A DNA stretch of 64,000 bases from JADJNW01 sp964517145 (GTDB lineage: Bacteria > Bacteroidota > Bacteroidia > Chitinophagales > Saprospiraceae), in assembly GCA_964517145.1 (NCBI GenBank), contig CAZFBN010000006.1, positions 11,946-75,945 of the forward strand, written 5' to 3'. Each line of letters starts with the position of its first letter. Position 1 is the stretch's first letter. The translations under genes were made by a program, and so were the position numbers. Shown here one piece after another: positions 8,738 to 17,416 of the stretch. Under the pieces are notes generated by a model, which worked only from the letters and a program-made list of their open reading frames with translations, made no database searches and was not told the origin of the DNA.

Positions 8738-9097
8738 CTAAATTAAATCCCAAAAAGAACGTGGACGGCGATACACTACTACCGTGTCCCGAATGGTTTG
8801 GATAAAATACCAAATCACTACGCCGATCAGCGGTAAGTAAGCAAGTGAGCCAATGAGGTGCGTCCAGATGGGCAAGCTGACTGTAAAAACGATGGCGGTG
8901 CGCAAATAATTGAGCCGACGAATGTGCTTGTAAACATAAAACAAGTGCAATGCGCTGATGAATTGCCAGATGGCGAGCACCAGCAGGATGGCACCCGACC
9001 AGCGAATGCCATTGACAAAAAGCAATAACAATAAGACCGCCAGAATAAGAACACTTTGCGCCAGCAGGTCAATTTTCATACGAAAACGCGAAATCAT
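8738..9097 (-). CDS. Small four-helix membrane protein, paralog 1 of 3
   Basis: 119 residues with four predicted membrane segments and no recognised domain. It shares with the next two genes upstream an opening DLLAQSVLILAV (here after MKI), a second helix ending in IWQFISA, a basic loop (YVYKHIRRLNYL), and a third and fourth helix. An alternative start is the internal ATG giving MKIDLLAQ, which matches its paralogs better than the first ATG. It is the most downstream of three same-strand genes. The function is unknown; these could be small inner-membrane accessory proteins. Confidence 0.7.
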   Translation of the reverse strand: MISRFRMKIDLLAQSVLILAVLLLLLFVNGIRWSGAILLVLAIWQFISALHLFYVYKHIRRLNYLRTAIVFTVSLPIWTHLIGSLAYLPLIGVVIWYFIQTIRDTVVVYRRPRSFWDLI

Positions 9098-9150
9098 CGT
9101 CTAGGGTTGGTTGTGGTGAATTTGGTTTTGTTAGGGTGAAATTATAAAAA

Positions 9151-9585
9151 CTAATATTTGTCAATAAAAATATCTTCTGTATCCAAAATACGATCCTTGT
9201 CAGGATGCCATCGGCTGGCAGCATGTTGGCGTTCTAGGCGATACCAGTCAATTCCCGCCAGCACCAAGTTGCCAAGCAATACAATTGGTATTAACAAAAA
9301 AGCAATGCCGCTCAAAATGCCGTTTACATTGTAAGCATCTAGCGCAAATGCCATTATGACCAATAATAAAAAAGTTACTGGCGGAATAAATCGATACCGC
9401 ATTTTGAACTCAGTTGCAATATAAATATTGCTGAAAAATTGCCAAATTACAAACAACACAAAACATACCACCGCCACTGAGCCACTCGAGCCGTATTTAT
9501 ACGGACTTAAAAAGGCTCCAATCGCAATAATAATCAATGCTGCCTGCACAAAAAAATCTGTACGTACCACCTTCCGTTTATCCAT
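9151..9585 (-). CDS. Small four-helix membrane protein, paralog 2 of 3
   Basis: 144 residues. The N-terminus VVRTDFFVQAALIIIAIG, the motif VIWQFFSNIYIATEFKMRYR and the following two hydrophobic segments match its neighbours on both sides. This paralog has a longer hydrophilic C-tail (residues 115-144, containing WHPDKDRILDTEDIFIDKY) that the others lack, probably cytoplasmic. A near-consensus box CACCTTTG precedes the gene on the minus strand. The function is unknown. Confidence 0.72.
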   Translation of the reverse strand: MDKRKVVRTDFFVQAALIIIAIGAFLSPYKYGSSGSVAVVCFVLFVIWQFFSNIYIATEFKMRYRFIPPVTFLLLVIMAFALDAYNVNGILSGIAFLLIPIVLLGNLVLAGIDWYRLERQHAASRWHPDKDRILDTEDIFIDKY

Positions 9586-9626
9586 AGGAAGCGATTTCCA
9601 TCAAAGGTGGCAAATTTCTGGCATTC

Positions 9627-10037
9627 TTATGATACAAATGTTGCTTCTTTTTTAGCTTTTGCATACTGCTCGTAAGTAATAACACAAATGTAAAAATAGA
9701 TCAAAGCAGCGAAAAATGGAATCAGTCCTACGAATGTAAGCTGCGCCATATCAGTGTATTGCACACCAAATGCGCTGTAATGAAATTGAATGCGACTCAT
9801 AAAAACCAAAAAACAGCAGTAAATAATGGAGGCTGCTAAATATACTGGCTTATATTTGTCTTGATAAAAAAACGAGCCGACAATTGCGCTTCCCAATTGC
9901 CAAATGCCGGTAAGCAATAAGGACAATAAAAAGATAAGCGTATAGGTCTTATTGAAAATAGTGGCTGCGCCGCTACCTAACATGCTGAAAATCAGCAGCG
10001 CCTGTACGAAAAGGTCAATTGAGGTGAATGTTTTCAT
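9627..10037 (-). CDS. Small four-helix membrane protein, paralog 3 of 3
   Basis: 136 residues and first in the run of three. It begins MKTFTSIDLFVQALLIFSMLG and carries GIWQLGSAIVGSFFYQDKY, matching the D-[LF]-[LF]-x-Q-[AS] and IWQ motifs of the other two. Four hydrophobic segments are visible. A well-formed promoter lies 15 to 45 nt upstream, so this gene probably leads a three-gene transcript. I recognise no known family. Confidence 0.72.
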   Translation of the reverse strand: MKTFTSIDLFVQALLIFSMLGSGAATIFNKTYTLIFLLSLLLTGIWQLGSAIVGSFFYQDKYKPVYLAASIIYCCFLVFMSRIQFHYSAFGVQYTDMAQLTFVGLIPFFAALIYFYICVITYEQYAKAKKEATFVS

Positions 10038-10051
10038 AACTTAACTTTTTG

Positions 10052-10082
10052 CAAAGATATAGAAAGAAATTGGATTTTTCAA
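10052..10082 (-). promoter_or_regulatory. Promoter for the three membrane-protein genes
   Basis: Read on the minus strand, TTG (10082-10080) is followed after exactly 20 nt by TATCTTTG (10059-10052). This fits the phylum -33/-7 consensus and would start RNA near 10046, just upstream of the ATG at 10037. Confidence 0.6.
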
Positions 10083-10151
10083 TTTTTTCTGAAAGTTCTG
10101 AATAAAATATTTTTTAAAACTTTGCCTATTTTTTAAAAAACTAAAATAGAC

Positions 10152-10727
10152 ATGACACCAATCGAAGTTAATCAGCTACTACGTAAACGTCGAGCCATCT
10201 TTCCAAAGTCTTACATTAACAAAGCAATTTCGAAAGAAATAATCCAAGAAGTGTTGGAAAATGCCAATTGGGCTCCTACCCACCGCCTGACGCAGCCTTG
10301 GCGCTTCAAAGTATTTACGGGCGCTGGTGTGGAAAAACTGGCTCAGTATATGGGTGCGTTCTTTAAAGATAACACACCAACGGAGCAAATGACGCAAGAG
10401 AAGTACGAAAAAAGCATGGAAAATCCGCGGCGCTCGGCTTGTGTGATTGCTATTTGTATGCAAACAGACCCTGAGAACCGCGTGCCAGAGTGGGAAGAAA
10501 TTGCCGCTACGGCAATGGCGGTGCAAAATATGTGGCTCACCTGTGCTGCTTATGACATTGGTTGCTACTGGAGTTCGCCTCGCGCGGCGTTGGAAGCCAA
10601 TGAATTTCTGGGGTTGAAAGAAGGCGAACGTTGTCTGGGCTTATTTTATATGGGCTACCATGAGATGCCTGAAATACCAAGAAAACGCACACCAATTGAA
10701 GAAAAAGTAGCATGGATAGAAGATTGA
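10152..10727 (+). CDS. Nitroreductase-family FMN oxidoreductase
   Basis: 191 residues, single nitroreductase domain. The FMN-binding start RKRRAIFPKSYINKAISKEIIQEVLENANWAPTHRLTQPWRF is characteristic, and the C-terminal half has AVQNMWLTCAAYDIGCYWSSP and the glycine/aromatic stretch LGLFYMGYHE. Such enzymes are dimeric cytoplasmic flavoproteins that use NAD(P)H to reduce nitro compounds, quinones or enones; the natural substrate is not predictable. The gene stands alone, divergent from the membrane-protein cluster, with 114 nt of AT-rich DNA between the starts. The ATG at 10152 is the only reasonable start. Confidence 0.9.
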   Translation: MTPIEVNQLLRKRRAIFPKSYINKAISKEIIQEVLENANWAPTHRLTQPWRFKVFTGAGVEKLAQYMGAFFKDNTPTEQMTQEKYEKSMENPRRSACVIAICMQTDPENRVPEWEEIAATAMAVQNMWLTCAAYDIGCYWSSPRAALEANEFLGLKEGERCLGLFYMGYHEMPEIPRKRTPIEEKVAWIED

Positions 10728-10824
10728 AGTGGGAAAATGAAGCACCGAAGTTGCGCGCGGTACTTCAATACCAAATTTCTATTTAAAACATTTGAATTCT
10801 TTATTATTCAAACACAAAATCTTG

Positions 10825-10856
10825 TTTGGTCAAGCCAAAATATTGACTTACTTTTG
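10825..10856 (+). promoter_or_regulatory. hppA promoter
   Basis: TTTG at 10825-10828, a 20-nt spacer, and TACTTTTG at 10849-10856 match the Bacteroidota consensus closely. The implied leader is about 90 nt. Confidence 0.65.
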
Positions 10857-10863
10857 CGCACAT

Positions 10864-10898
10864 GCTAAAAAATCAAGCTTTGGTGGCTGTTTTTTAGC
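10864..10898 (+). promoter_or_regulatory. Leader hairpin upstream of hppA
   Basis: GCTAAAAAA (10864-10872) pairs with TTTTTTAGC (10890-10898) at the very start of the predicted transcript; the loop contains GGTGG, complementary to CCACC at 10916-10920. It could affect mRNA stability or translation. Function not known. Confidence 0.4.
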
Positions 10899-10951
10899 AG
10901 AGTTCCAAAATTTTTCCACCAACTTTAATCAAATTAAAAGATAGGAATTAT

Positions 10952-13159
10952 ATGAACAGTATTACGTATGCGATTCCAGTGTTTGGAGTGCTGGCTTTGT
11001 TGTACACTTTTTGGCGTTCGGCGTGGATTACTAGACAAGATCCAGGTAGTGAAAAGATGAAGAACATTGCCGCAGCGATTTCAGAGGGAGCGATGTCGTT
11101 TTTGCGTGCCGAATATCGAGTTTTGGCAATTTTTGTAGCTTCAGTAGCCATTTTACTGGCAGTCACCGCAGATCCTAAATTGTCCTCTTGGATGGTAGCC
11201 GTGTCCTTTGTGGCAGGAGCTGTATGCTCTGCATTGGCAGGCTTTTTGGGTATGCGCGTAGCGACCAAGGCTAATGTGCGCACTACCAATGCTGCTCGCA
11301 CTGGCTTGGGCAAAGCACTGGAAATTGCTTTTGCGGGAGGGGCTGTAATGGGCTTAGGTGTGGTAGGTTTAGGCGTGCTGGGCTTAGGAGGGCTTTTTAT
11401 TTTATTTGCTGATATGTTTGGCACAGATAACATTGACAATGTGAATCGAGTGATCACTGTACTGACTGGCTTCTCTTTCGGTGCGTCGTCTATTGCGTTG
11501 TTTGCAAGAGTAGGCGGCGGTATTTACACCAAAGCTGCCGATGTGGGTGCTGACCTGGTTGGTAAAGTAGAAGCGGGGATTCCGGAAGATCATCCTTTGA
11601 ATCCAGCGACCATTGCAGATAATGTGGGCGACAACGTGGGCGACGTAGCAGGTATGGGTGCTGACTTGTTCGAATCCTATGTAGGCTCTATTGTTGGTAC
11701 AATGGTGCTTGGCGCCGTATTCATCGGCACGGTGGGTTTTGAAAATACAAATGAATTTGGTGGGTTGAATGCAGTGATTTTGCCATTGGTATTGGCAGCA
11801 GTAGGTATTTTGACCTCTATTGTCGGTACATTTTTTGTTCGGGTGAAAGAAGGTGGGAACCCCCAAACGGCATTAAATATTGGTGAATTTGGCTCTTCTA
11901 TTGTAATGATTGTTTTATCGTATTTCATTATCAATTGGATGCTGCCTTCTTCCTGGACTTATACCGATACCCTTTACCGCGATGCGACGGGCAACCCAAC
12001 GCTGCGCGAGATGACTGCAAATGGCGTTTTCTTTGCAACAATCATTGGTTTGATCGCGGGCGTATTGATTGGTGTAGCAACCGAGTTTTTCACCGGCACA
12101 GGAACCAAGCCTGTTTTGACCATTGTAAGACAATCGGGTACGGGCGTAGCTACGAATATCATTGCCGGCTTAGGCATGGGGATGATTTCTACTGTGATTC
12201 CGGTGTTGTTGATTGCTGTTTCGATTATCGGCGCATTTCACTTTGCTGGTTTGTACGGCATTGCCATTGCAGCGGTTGGAATGTTGTCGAACACGGGTAT
12301 TCAATTAGCGGTGGACGCGTATGGTCCTATTTCGGATAATGCGGGCGGTATTGCTGAAATGAGCGAATTGCCCAAAGAAGTGCGCAACCGCACTGATAAA
12401 TTGGACGCTGTAGGCAACACCACAGCAGCCATCGGTAAGGGTTTTGCGATTGGATCTGCAGCGTTGACAGCGCTGGCGCTGTTTGGTGCCTTTATGCAGG
12501 CAGCACAAATCAACTCGATTGACATCTCCAAAGCCACAGTAATGGCGGGGCTATTCGTAGGCGGCATGATTCCGTTCTTGTTCTCGGCTTTAGCAATGCA
12601 GGCAGTAGGAAGCGCAGCGATGGATATGATTAAAGAAGTGCGTCGTCAGTTCAGCGAAATTCCAGCGTTACATGCAGCCCTGGAGGTGATGCGTAAAAAC
12701 GAAGATAAGGATTTTCATCATTGGAATGATACCGACCGTGCTGTATTTGAAGCAGCTGAAGGCAAGGCAGAATATGGCAAGTGCGTGGAAATTTCGACAC
12801 AAGCAGCCATTCGCCGCATGATTGTGCCAGGTTTAATTGCAGTGGTGGTGCCAGTTGCCACGGGCTTCCTCGGCGGTGCAGAAATGCTGGGTGGCTTGCT
12901 GGCAGGCGTGACGGTGAGCGGTGTTTTGATGGCGATTTTCCAGGCAAATGCCGGTGGCGCATGGGACAACGCTAAGAAAATGTTTGAAGGTGGGGTGGAC
13001 ATTGATGGCAAAACCTATTACAAAGGCTCTGATCCTCACAAAGCAGCGGTGGTAGGCGATACGGTAGGCGATCCATTCAAAGATACGTCAGGTCCTTCCT
13101 TGAATATCTTGTTGAAATTAATGTCGGTAGTGGCTCTGGTAATCGCGCCGCTGTTATAA
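10952..13159 (+). CDS. hppA: K+-dependent membrane ion-pumping pyrophosphatase
   Basis: 735 residues with about 16 membrane helices. It hydrolyses pyrophosphate and pumps H+ and/or Na+ across the inner membrane. The catalytic loop GGIYTKAADVGADLVGKVEAG followed by DHPLNPATIADNVGDNVGDVAGMGADLFES supplies the Mg-pyrophosphate ligands; the second catalytic site is GDTVGDPFKDTSGPSLNILLK near the C-terminus. In GNTTAAIGKG (from residue 488) the determinant position A492, with G495 three residues later, is the arrangement of K+-dependent pumps; K+-independent ones carry lysine there. Many K+-dependent members move Na+, but ion choice is inference. It is monocistronic, with its own promoter upstream and a strong terminator downstream. 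Confidence 0.96.
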   Translation: MNSITYAIPVFGVLALLYTFWRSAWITRQDPGSEKMKNIAAAISEGAMSFLRAEYRVLAIFVASVAILLAVTADPKLSSWMVAVSFVAGAVCSALAGFLGMRVATKANVRTTNAARTGLGKALEIAFAGGAVMGLGVVGLGVLGLGGLFILFADMFGTDNIDNVNRVITVLTGFSFGASSIALFARVGGGIYTKAADVGADLVGKVEAGIPEDHPLNPATIADNVGDNVGDVAGMGADLFESYVGSIVGTMVLGAVFIGTVGFENTNEFGGLNAVILPLVLAAVGILTSIVGTFFVRVKEGGNPQTALNIGEFGSSIVMIVLSYFIINWMLPSSWTYTDTLYRDATGNPTLREMTANGVFFATIIGLIAGVLIGVATEFFTGTGTKPVLTIVRQSGTGVATNIIAGLGMGMISTVIPVLLIAVSIIGAFHFAGLYGIAIAAVGMLSNTGIQLAVDAYGPISDNAGGIAEMSELPKEVRNRTDKLDAVGNTTAAIGKGFAIGSAALTALALFGAFMQAAQINSIDISKATVMAGLFVGGMIPFLFSALAMQAVGSAAMDMIKEVRRQFSEIPALHAALEVMRKNEDKDFHHWNDTDRAVFEAAEGKAEYGKCVEISTQAAIRRMIVPGLIAVVVPVATGFLGGAEMLGGLLAGVTVSGVLMAIFQANAGGAWDNAKKMFEGGVDIDGKTYYKGSDPHKAAVVGDTVGDPFKDTSGPSLNILLKLMSVVALVIAPLL

Positions 13160-13211
13160 TTTGAATGCAATTTTGTAAATCTTCAAGATTTGCGAAATCT
13201 AAAAGAATAAA

Positions 13212-13249
13212 GGGAAGTGCCTTGTCTCGTGACAGGGCATTTCCTTTTT
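13212..13249 (+). terminator. hppA terminator
   Basis: GGAAGTGCCTTGTC (13213-13226) and GACAGGGCATTTCC (13231-13244) form a 14-bp stem with two G-T pairs, a TCGT loop and five T after it. Confidence 0.85.
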
Positions 13250-13474
13250 AATTTTAAACCTATCTTGCAACGCATCAGAAATAAGCGTAGCTTTATGCTT
13301 CCTCGGCGACAATCGGCTTTTTTAGAAAAATTCTTATCAGCAGCAGCAGAACACTTTCGTTATTGTTCTGTTAAAAAATTATTTTACGTGATTATTGACA
13401 AACATTTTACCCAAAAGCCATATATTTATCTAAACATGTCGCGTTATAACGAAACTGACTGGAAAGATTAGACA
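13250..13474. other. Intergenic, upstream of the protease gene
   Basis: About 225 bases after the hppA terminator. A plus frame of 84 codons (from 13217) begins inside the terminator and has no family likeness, so it is not called. A TATATTTA box near 13420 could be a weak promoter. Confidence 0.4.
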
Positions 13475-15616
13475 ATGACTTTTTTCAATTCTTTAAAACT
13501 AAAGCTTATGAAATTGAGAGGACCTATCTTCTTCTCAGTGATGTTGATCACCCTATTGGTAGCAGCTTTCTACCCGAAAGTAGATAATCAAGAGAAGGAC
13601 GCTGTGCTGATGCGCGCAATTTTGACTTTTGTGGGGCAATTGCATTTTCAGCCAAAGCAAATGAATGATGCGTTTTCTGAGAAATTGTATGATTTGTACC
13701 TGGATCGGATTGACAGCAGGCGGCAATTTCTGACACAGCAAGACCTTCAAAAATTGGATTCATACAAGGTGCAACTGGATGATGAGGCGATGGCTGGAAA
13801 TTTCGACTTTTTTAATCTTTCGCTCGAATTGCTGAACGATGGCATGAAAAAAACACAAGGGTATTACCGCGAAATTTTGGCGAAACCCTTTGATTTTACA
13901 ACAAACGAGAGCATTGAACTAGACGGCGAAAAGCGCAGCTTTGCAAAAAATGATTTAGAATTGAAAGATTATTGGCGTCGTTATTTGAAATATGAAGTGA
14001 TGACGCGCGTTGCCGATAAACTGGAGGAGCAAAAAGAAACGGGCGAAGAAGGAACGCAGCAATCGGCGGAAGACATGGAAGCTGAAGCGCGCAAGGAAGT
14101 GCTGAAATTGATGGATGACTGGTATGATCGGCTTGGCAAACTCAAGCGTTCTACTCGATTGAGCTACTATTTGAATACCATTACTAATATCTACGATCCG
14201 CATTCGGATTATTTGGAGCCTATTGACAAACAAAATTTTGATATTCGTTTTTCTGGGCGCCTCGAAGGCATTGGGGCTACTTTGCAAACTGTAGGCGATT
14301 ATACCAAAGTGTCGAGCATCGTGGTGGGCGGACCTGCTTGGAAAGGCAAGGAATTGCAGGAAAACGACATTATTCTCAAGGTAGCGCAAGGCGACAATGG
14401 CGAATGGAAAGATATAACCGGCATGATTGTAGATGATGTGGTGCAACTGGTGCGTGGCGAAAAAGGGACAAAAGTGCGCCTGACGATTAAAAAAATAGAT
14501 AACTCGATCAAAGAAATCAGCATCATTCGGGAAGTGATTATCCTAGAGGAAGGTTTTGCAAAGTCGTTGATTTTGGATGGTGCCAGCCCAGACGAAAAAA
14601 TCGGGTACATATTTTTGCCTCGTTTTTATGCAGACTTTGAGCATGCCGATGGGCGCTTTTCTGCAAAAGACATTGCAGAGGAAATCGCAAAGTTGAAAAA
14701 AGAAAAGGTGAACGGCATTATTTTGGATTTGCGCAACAACGGCGGAGGCTCTTTGAACGACGTCGTGCAGATGTCTGGCTACTTTATTGAGCAAGGTCCG
14801 ATTGTACAAGTCAAATCAAAAGCGCAAAATCCAGATGTGTTGGATGATACAGACCCCAGTGTGCAGTACGGCGGTCCACTGATCGTGATGGTGAATCATT
14901 TTAGTGCATCAGCGTCTGAAATTTTGGCTGCAGCATTGCAAGATTATGGTAGAGCGGTTATCGTTGGTACCAATACTTACGGCAAAGGTACGGTGCAGCG
15001 TTTTTATGATTTGGATCGTGGCGTGAGAGGATACGAAGAACTCAAGCCGCTGGGCGAGATCAAACTGACGGTGCAAAAATTCTATCGTATCAATGGCGGT
15101 TCGACGCAATTGCGGGGTGTGACACCTGATATTGCATTGCCTGATCCTTATGCTTTCATCGAAGTGGGTGAAAAAGAAGAAGAATATCCGCTGGAATGGA
15201 CAGAAATTGCGGCGTTGCAATACAAACAAAATGTTTATAAAATTCCGAATCTTAATAAAATCAAGGCGGAGAGTGAAAAACGGGTGACTAAAAATCCGGT
15301 TTTCCAAAAAATCACAGATAATGCCAAGCGCTTGAAGTCACAAGGCGACGAAACGGTTTATCCGTTGCGATTGGAAGAGTATATGGCAATGTCTGAAAAG
15401 CGTGTCCAGGAATCTAAAACTTATGAAGATTTGTTCAAAAACGTCATCAACAAAGGCGTGCGCAATTTGGAAGTGGACATTCCAAGCATTCATAAAGATG
15501 AATCGAAAAAAGCGCGCAATGATGATTTTGTGCAAACCGTTTCAAAAGATGTGTATATCAACGAAACCTTGCTGATTATGCACGATTTGATTAAAAACGG
15601 CGTGGCTTCAAGATAA
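13475..15616 (+). CDS. prc: C-terminal processing serine protease (Prc/Tsp type, S41)
   Basis: 713 residues, the long Prc/Tsp form. After a short polar start comes a membrane or signal segment (GPIFFSVMLITLLVAAFYP); translation may begin at 13475 or at the ATG at 13508. The order is an N-terminal helical region, a PDZ domain (about residues 255-350, GRLEGIGATLQ...), the peptidase core, and a C-terminal extension. The catalytic dyad is S479 in NHFSASASE and K504 in TYGKGTVQ, at the 25-residue spacing of E. coli Prc; DLRNNGGGSL is the conserved substrate-cleft motif. The enzyme works in the periplasm, trimming or degrading proteins by their C-termini. It is followed by a terminator, so probably a single-gene unit. 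Confidence 0.95.
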   Translation: MTFFNSLKLKLMKLRGPIFFSVMLITLLVAAFYPKVDNQEKDAVLMRAILTFVGQLHFQPKQMNDAFSEKLYDLYLDRIDSRRQFLTQQDLQKLDSYKVQLDDEAMAGNFDFFNLSLELLNDGMKKTQGYYREILAKPFDFTTNESIELDGEKRSFAKNDLELKDYWRRYLKYEVMTRVADKLEEQKETGEEGTQQSAEDMEAEARKEVLKLMDDWYDRLGKLKRSTRLSYYLNTITNIYDPHSDYLEPIDKQNFDIRFSGRLEGIGATLQTVGDYTKVSSIVVGGPAWKGKELQENDIILKVAQGDNGEWKDITGMIVDDVVQLVRGEKGTKVRLTIKKIDNSIKEISIIREVIILEEGFAKSLILDGASPDEKIGYIFLPRFYADFEHADGRFSAKDIAEEIAKLKKEKVNGIILDLRNNGGGSLNDVVQMSGYFIEQGPIVQVKSKAQNPDVLDDTDPSVQYGGPLIVMVNHFSASASEILAAALQDYGRAVIVGTNTYGKGTVQRFYDLDRGVRGYEELKPLGEIKLTVQKFYRINGGSTQLRGVTPDIALPDPYAFIEVGEKEEEYPLEWTEIAALQYKQNVYKIPNLNKIKAESEKRVTKNPVFQKITDNAKRLKSQGDETVYPLRLEEYMAMSEKRVQESKTYEDLFKNVINKGVRNLEVDIPSIHKDESKKARNDDFVQTVSKDVYINETLLIMHDLIKNGVASR

Positions 15617-15639
15617 AAGATAGCTTCTTTTTATAAAGA

Positions 15640-15673
15640 AAGCCTTTCCAATATTGATTTGGAAAGGCTTTTT
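15640..15673 (+). terminator. Terminator after the S41 protease gene
   Basis: AAGCCTTTCCAA and TTGGAAAGGCTT form a 12-bp perfect stem around a 7-nt loop, with a T-run ending at 15673. Confidence 0.85.
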
Positions 15674-15812
15674 AATGTAAAATATTTAAAACTTATAATA
15701 CTCTGAAAATGACGGATTTATCTGCGCTAAATTGGTGGTTTAAAAAAGCGTGGATAATCTCCTTTTAAATTCCGCACAAAATCCTTTGACTAAGTTTTGC
15801 ACCATAATTTCC

Positions 15813-16730
15813 TTACTTTTTCCCCTCCGTCAACTCCTCGTATGCAGCCGTGAGTCCACGCTCCAGTCCTTGCCCTTTCCACTCAGGAGCGCCCGGTATT
15901 ACTTCAGGCTTTTCCGCTATCACTTGCTCTTTTGTTTTACCGATTTTAATTTGTTGTTTGGTGTATGTCAACAATTTCGATAGAAAATTTTGCATAGCAT
16001 TCAAATCCTCCCTGGTACCTGTCACCGGAAATCCATCTCCTGCATGACCAAACACAAAAATAGTATCCTTATCAAACGTTTTGCGCGCTTTGCCCAGTGC
16101 TACGATCCAATTGCCAATGGAAGCGCCTGCCGTGCGATCAATAAATGGAAAACGCCGATTAAACATCAAGTCGCCGCAATGCACCACATTGGCATTTTCA
16201 AAATGAATAAACGAGTCTCCATCGGTGTGCCCTGCACCAAAATATTGCAGCGTAATCATTTCATTACCAACTTTTTGCGACCATTTTGTGTCGTAAGTTG
16301 TATCGGGCAGCAGTTGTTTGTCCAGCGTATTATTTGCCTTGGCAACACGCTCCTGATTGGCTTTGGAATTTTGGTGCGCTACCACTTTATTTGCAATGCC
16401 TTTGAATGCAATATTGCCACCTGAATGATCGCCATGGTGATGCGTATTGATGAGCAGGTCAATGGGGCGGTCGCTTTGCTTTCGGATTTCCTCAATCAGA
16501 TGCGGCGCTGTGTCGGGAAATTGAGTATCAACAACTACAATTCCTTGATTATCAATCATCCAGGCGATGGTGCCGCCTCGCTCCGTGAAAATACCCACAT
16601 TGTTGCGCAAGGTTTTCATCTCGCCTGCGGGCGCGAGTAATTGTTTTAAAAACAAGGAAGAAGTAGGCAATAACGCGGTGCCAAGGGCAAAACCCGAAGT
16701 TTGTAAAAAAGTACGCCGGTTAAAACTCAT
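15813..16730 (-). CDS. Tat-exported metallo-beta-lactamase-fold hydrolase
   Basis: 305 residues. The N-terminus NRRTFLQTSGFALGTALL is a twin-arginine signal, so the folded enzyme is exported to the periplasm. The metal-binding motif THHHGDHSGG, the later GAGHTDGDSFI and GDLMFNRRFP, and a final FGHAGDGFP provide the usual ligands for a two-metal site. Sequence style resembles the cyclase-like or quinoprotein-relay branch of the superfamily, often called MBL-fold metallo-hydrolases, rather than proven beta-lactamases. Substrate unknown. It is convergent with the protease gene and stands alone on the minus strand. Confidence 0.9.
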   Translation of the reverse strand: MSFNRRTFLQTSGFALGTALLPTSSLFLKQLLAPAGEMKTLRNNVGIFTERGGTIAWMIDNQGIVVVDTQFPDTAPHLIEEIRKQSDRPIDLLINTHHHGDHSGGNIAFKGIANKVVAHQNSKANQERVAKANNTLDKQLLPDTTYDTKWSQKVGNEMITLQYFGAGHTDGDSFIHFENANVVHCGDLMFNRRFPFIDRTAGASIGNWIVALGKARKTFDKDTIFVFGHAGDGFPVTGTREDLNAMQNFLSKLLTYTKQQIKIGKTKEQVIAEKPEVIPGAPEWKGQGLERGLTAAYEELTEGKK

Positions 16731-17416
16731 GGTGAACTTGGTTTTAAATGTTTGAAAACTAGAATTTAAACTACAAGAATAGGAATTTAAAAAAAATGTT
16801 CAAATTCTTCCTTTTACAGCAAACAAAAAAATAGTTTTATCGTAGAATAAGATAGAAGCGGTGGTTTTGTTTTTTGTAAATTGCCAAACAAGATAAGCGG
16901 TAAATTTGTTTTTGCGGGATAATATTTTACGCTCTATTCAAAGTCGGGTGAAAATGTCGTTGAAGGTTGATTTGGCATAAAAGTTTTTTGTAAAATGAAT
17001 TCTAAAAATTATTTTTTATCATTTGAACTTTACACAAAAATTTAGTATTTTGCAATTCACTTGAATTTATCAAAATATATTATTTTATCAAAACAGCAGG
17101 AAATGTAATTTTTAAAGACATCGGAAAGTAATAATCAGTCCTTGTTTTATCATAATACGATGCTTTTTTTTGTTTTAATATCATAACATTTACCCCCCGA
17201 TAAGCTATAAAACAGCGTTCTTTTCTCTTATGCCAACTTCTTAAAAAAAATTTATGTATTTGTACCACTAATTGGTGCACTGCCTTCGTTATGGATTTCT
17301 AAGGAAAGGGTTGATTATCAAATAAAAAAGTACGAACTTAGCACTTTGCAACTCGCTTTTCCGTGGAGGCAACATTTGGAAAGTGCTGATTGCCAAAATA
17401 TTGGAAAAATAGACAC
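16731..17416. other. AT-rich intergenic region
   Basis: About 685 very AT-rich bases with no convincing gene. Visible items are a TAAATTTG box at 16901-16908 with a poorly spaced TTG, a small hairpin ACCACTAATTGGT near 17264, and an inverted pair AGCACTTT (17340-17347) / AAAGTGCT (17380-17387) just before the TPR gene. A 66-codon minus frame at 17080-17280 has no protein-like features. Confidence 0.5.

Noticed and set aside
13217..13471. 84-codon plus frame between hppA and the S41 protease
   Set aside because: It begins inside a strong terminator hairpin and has no recognisable features.
17080..17280. 66-codon minus frame in the AT-rich gap
   Set aside because: Low-complexity basic text without motifs; typical chance frame in AT-rich DNA.
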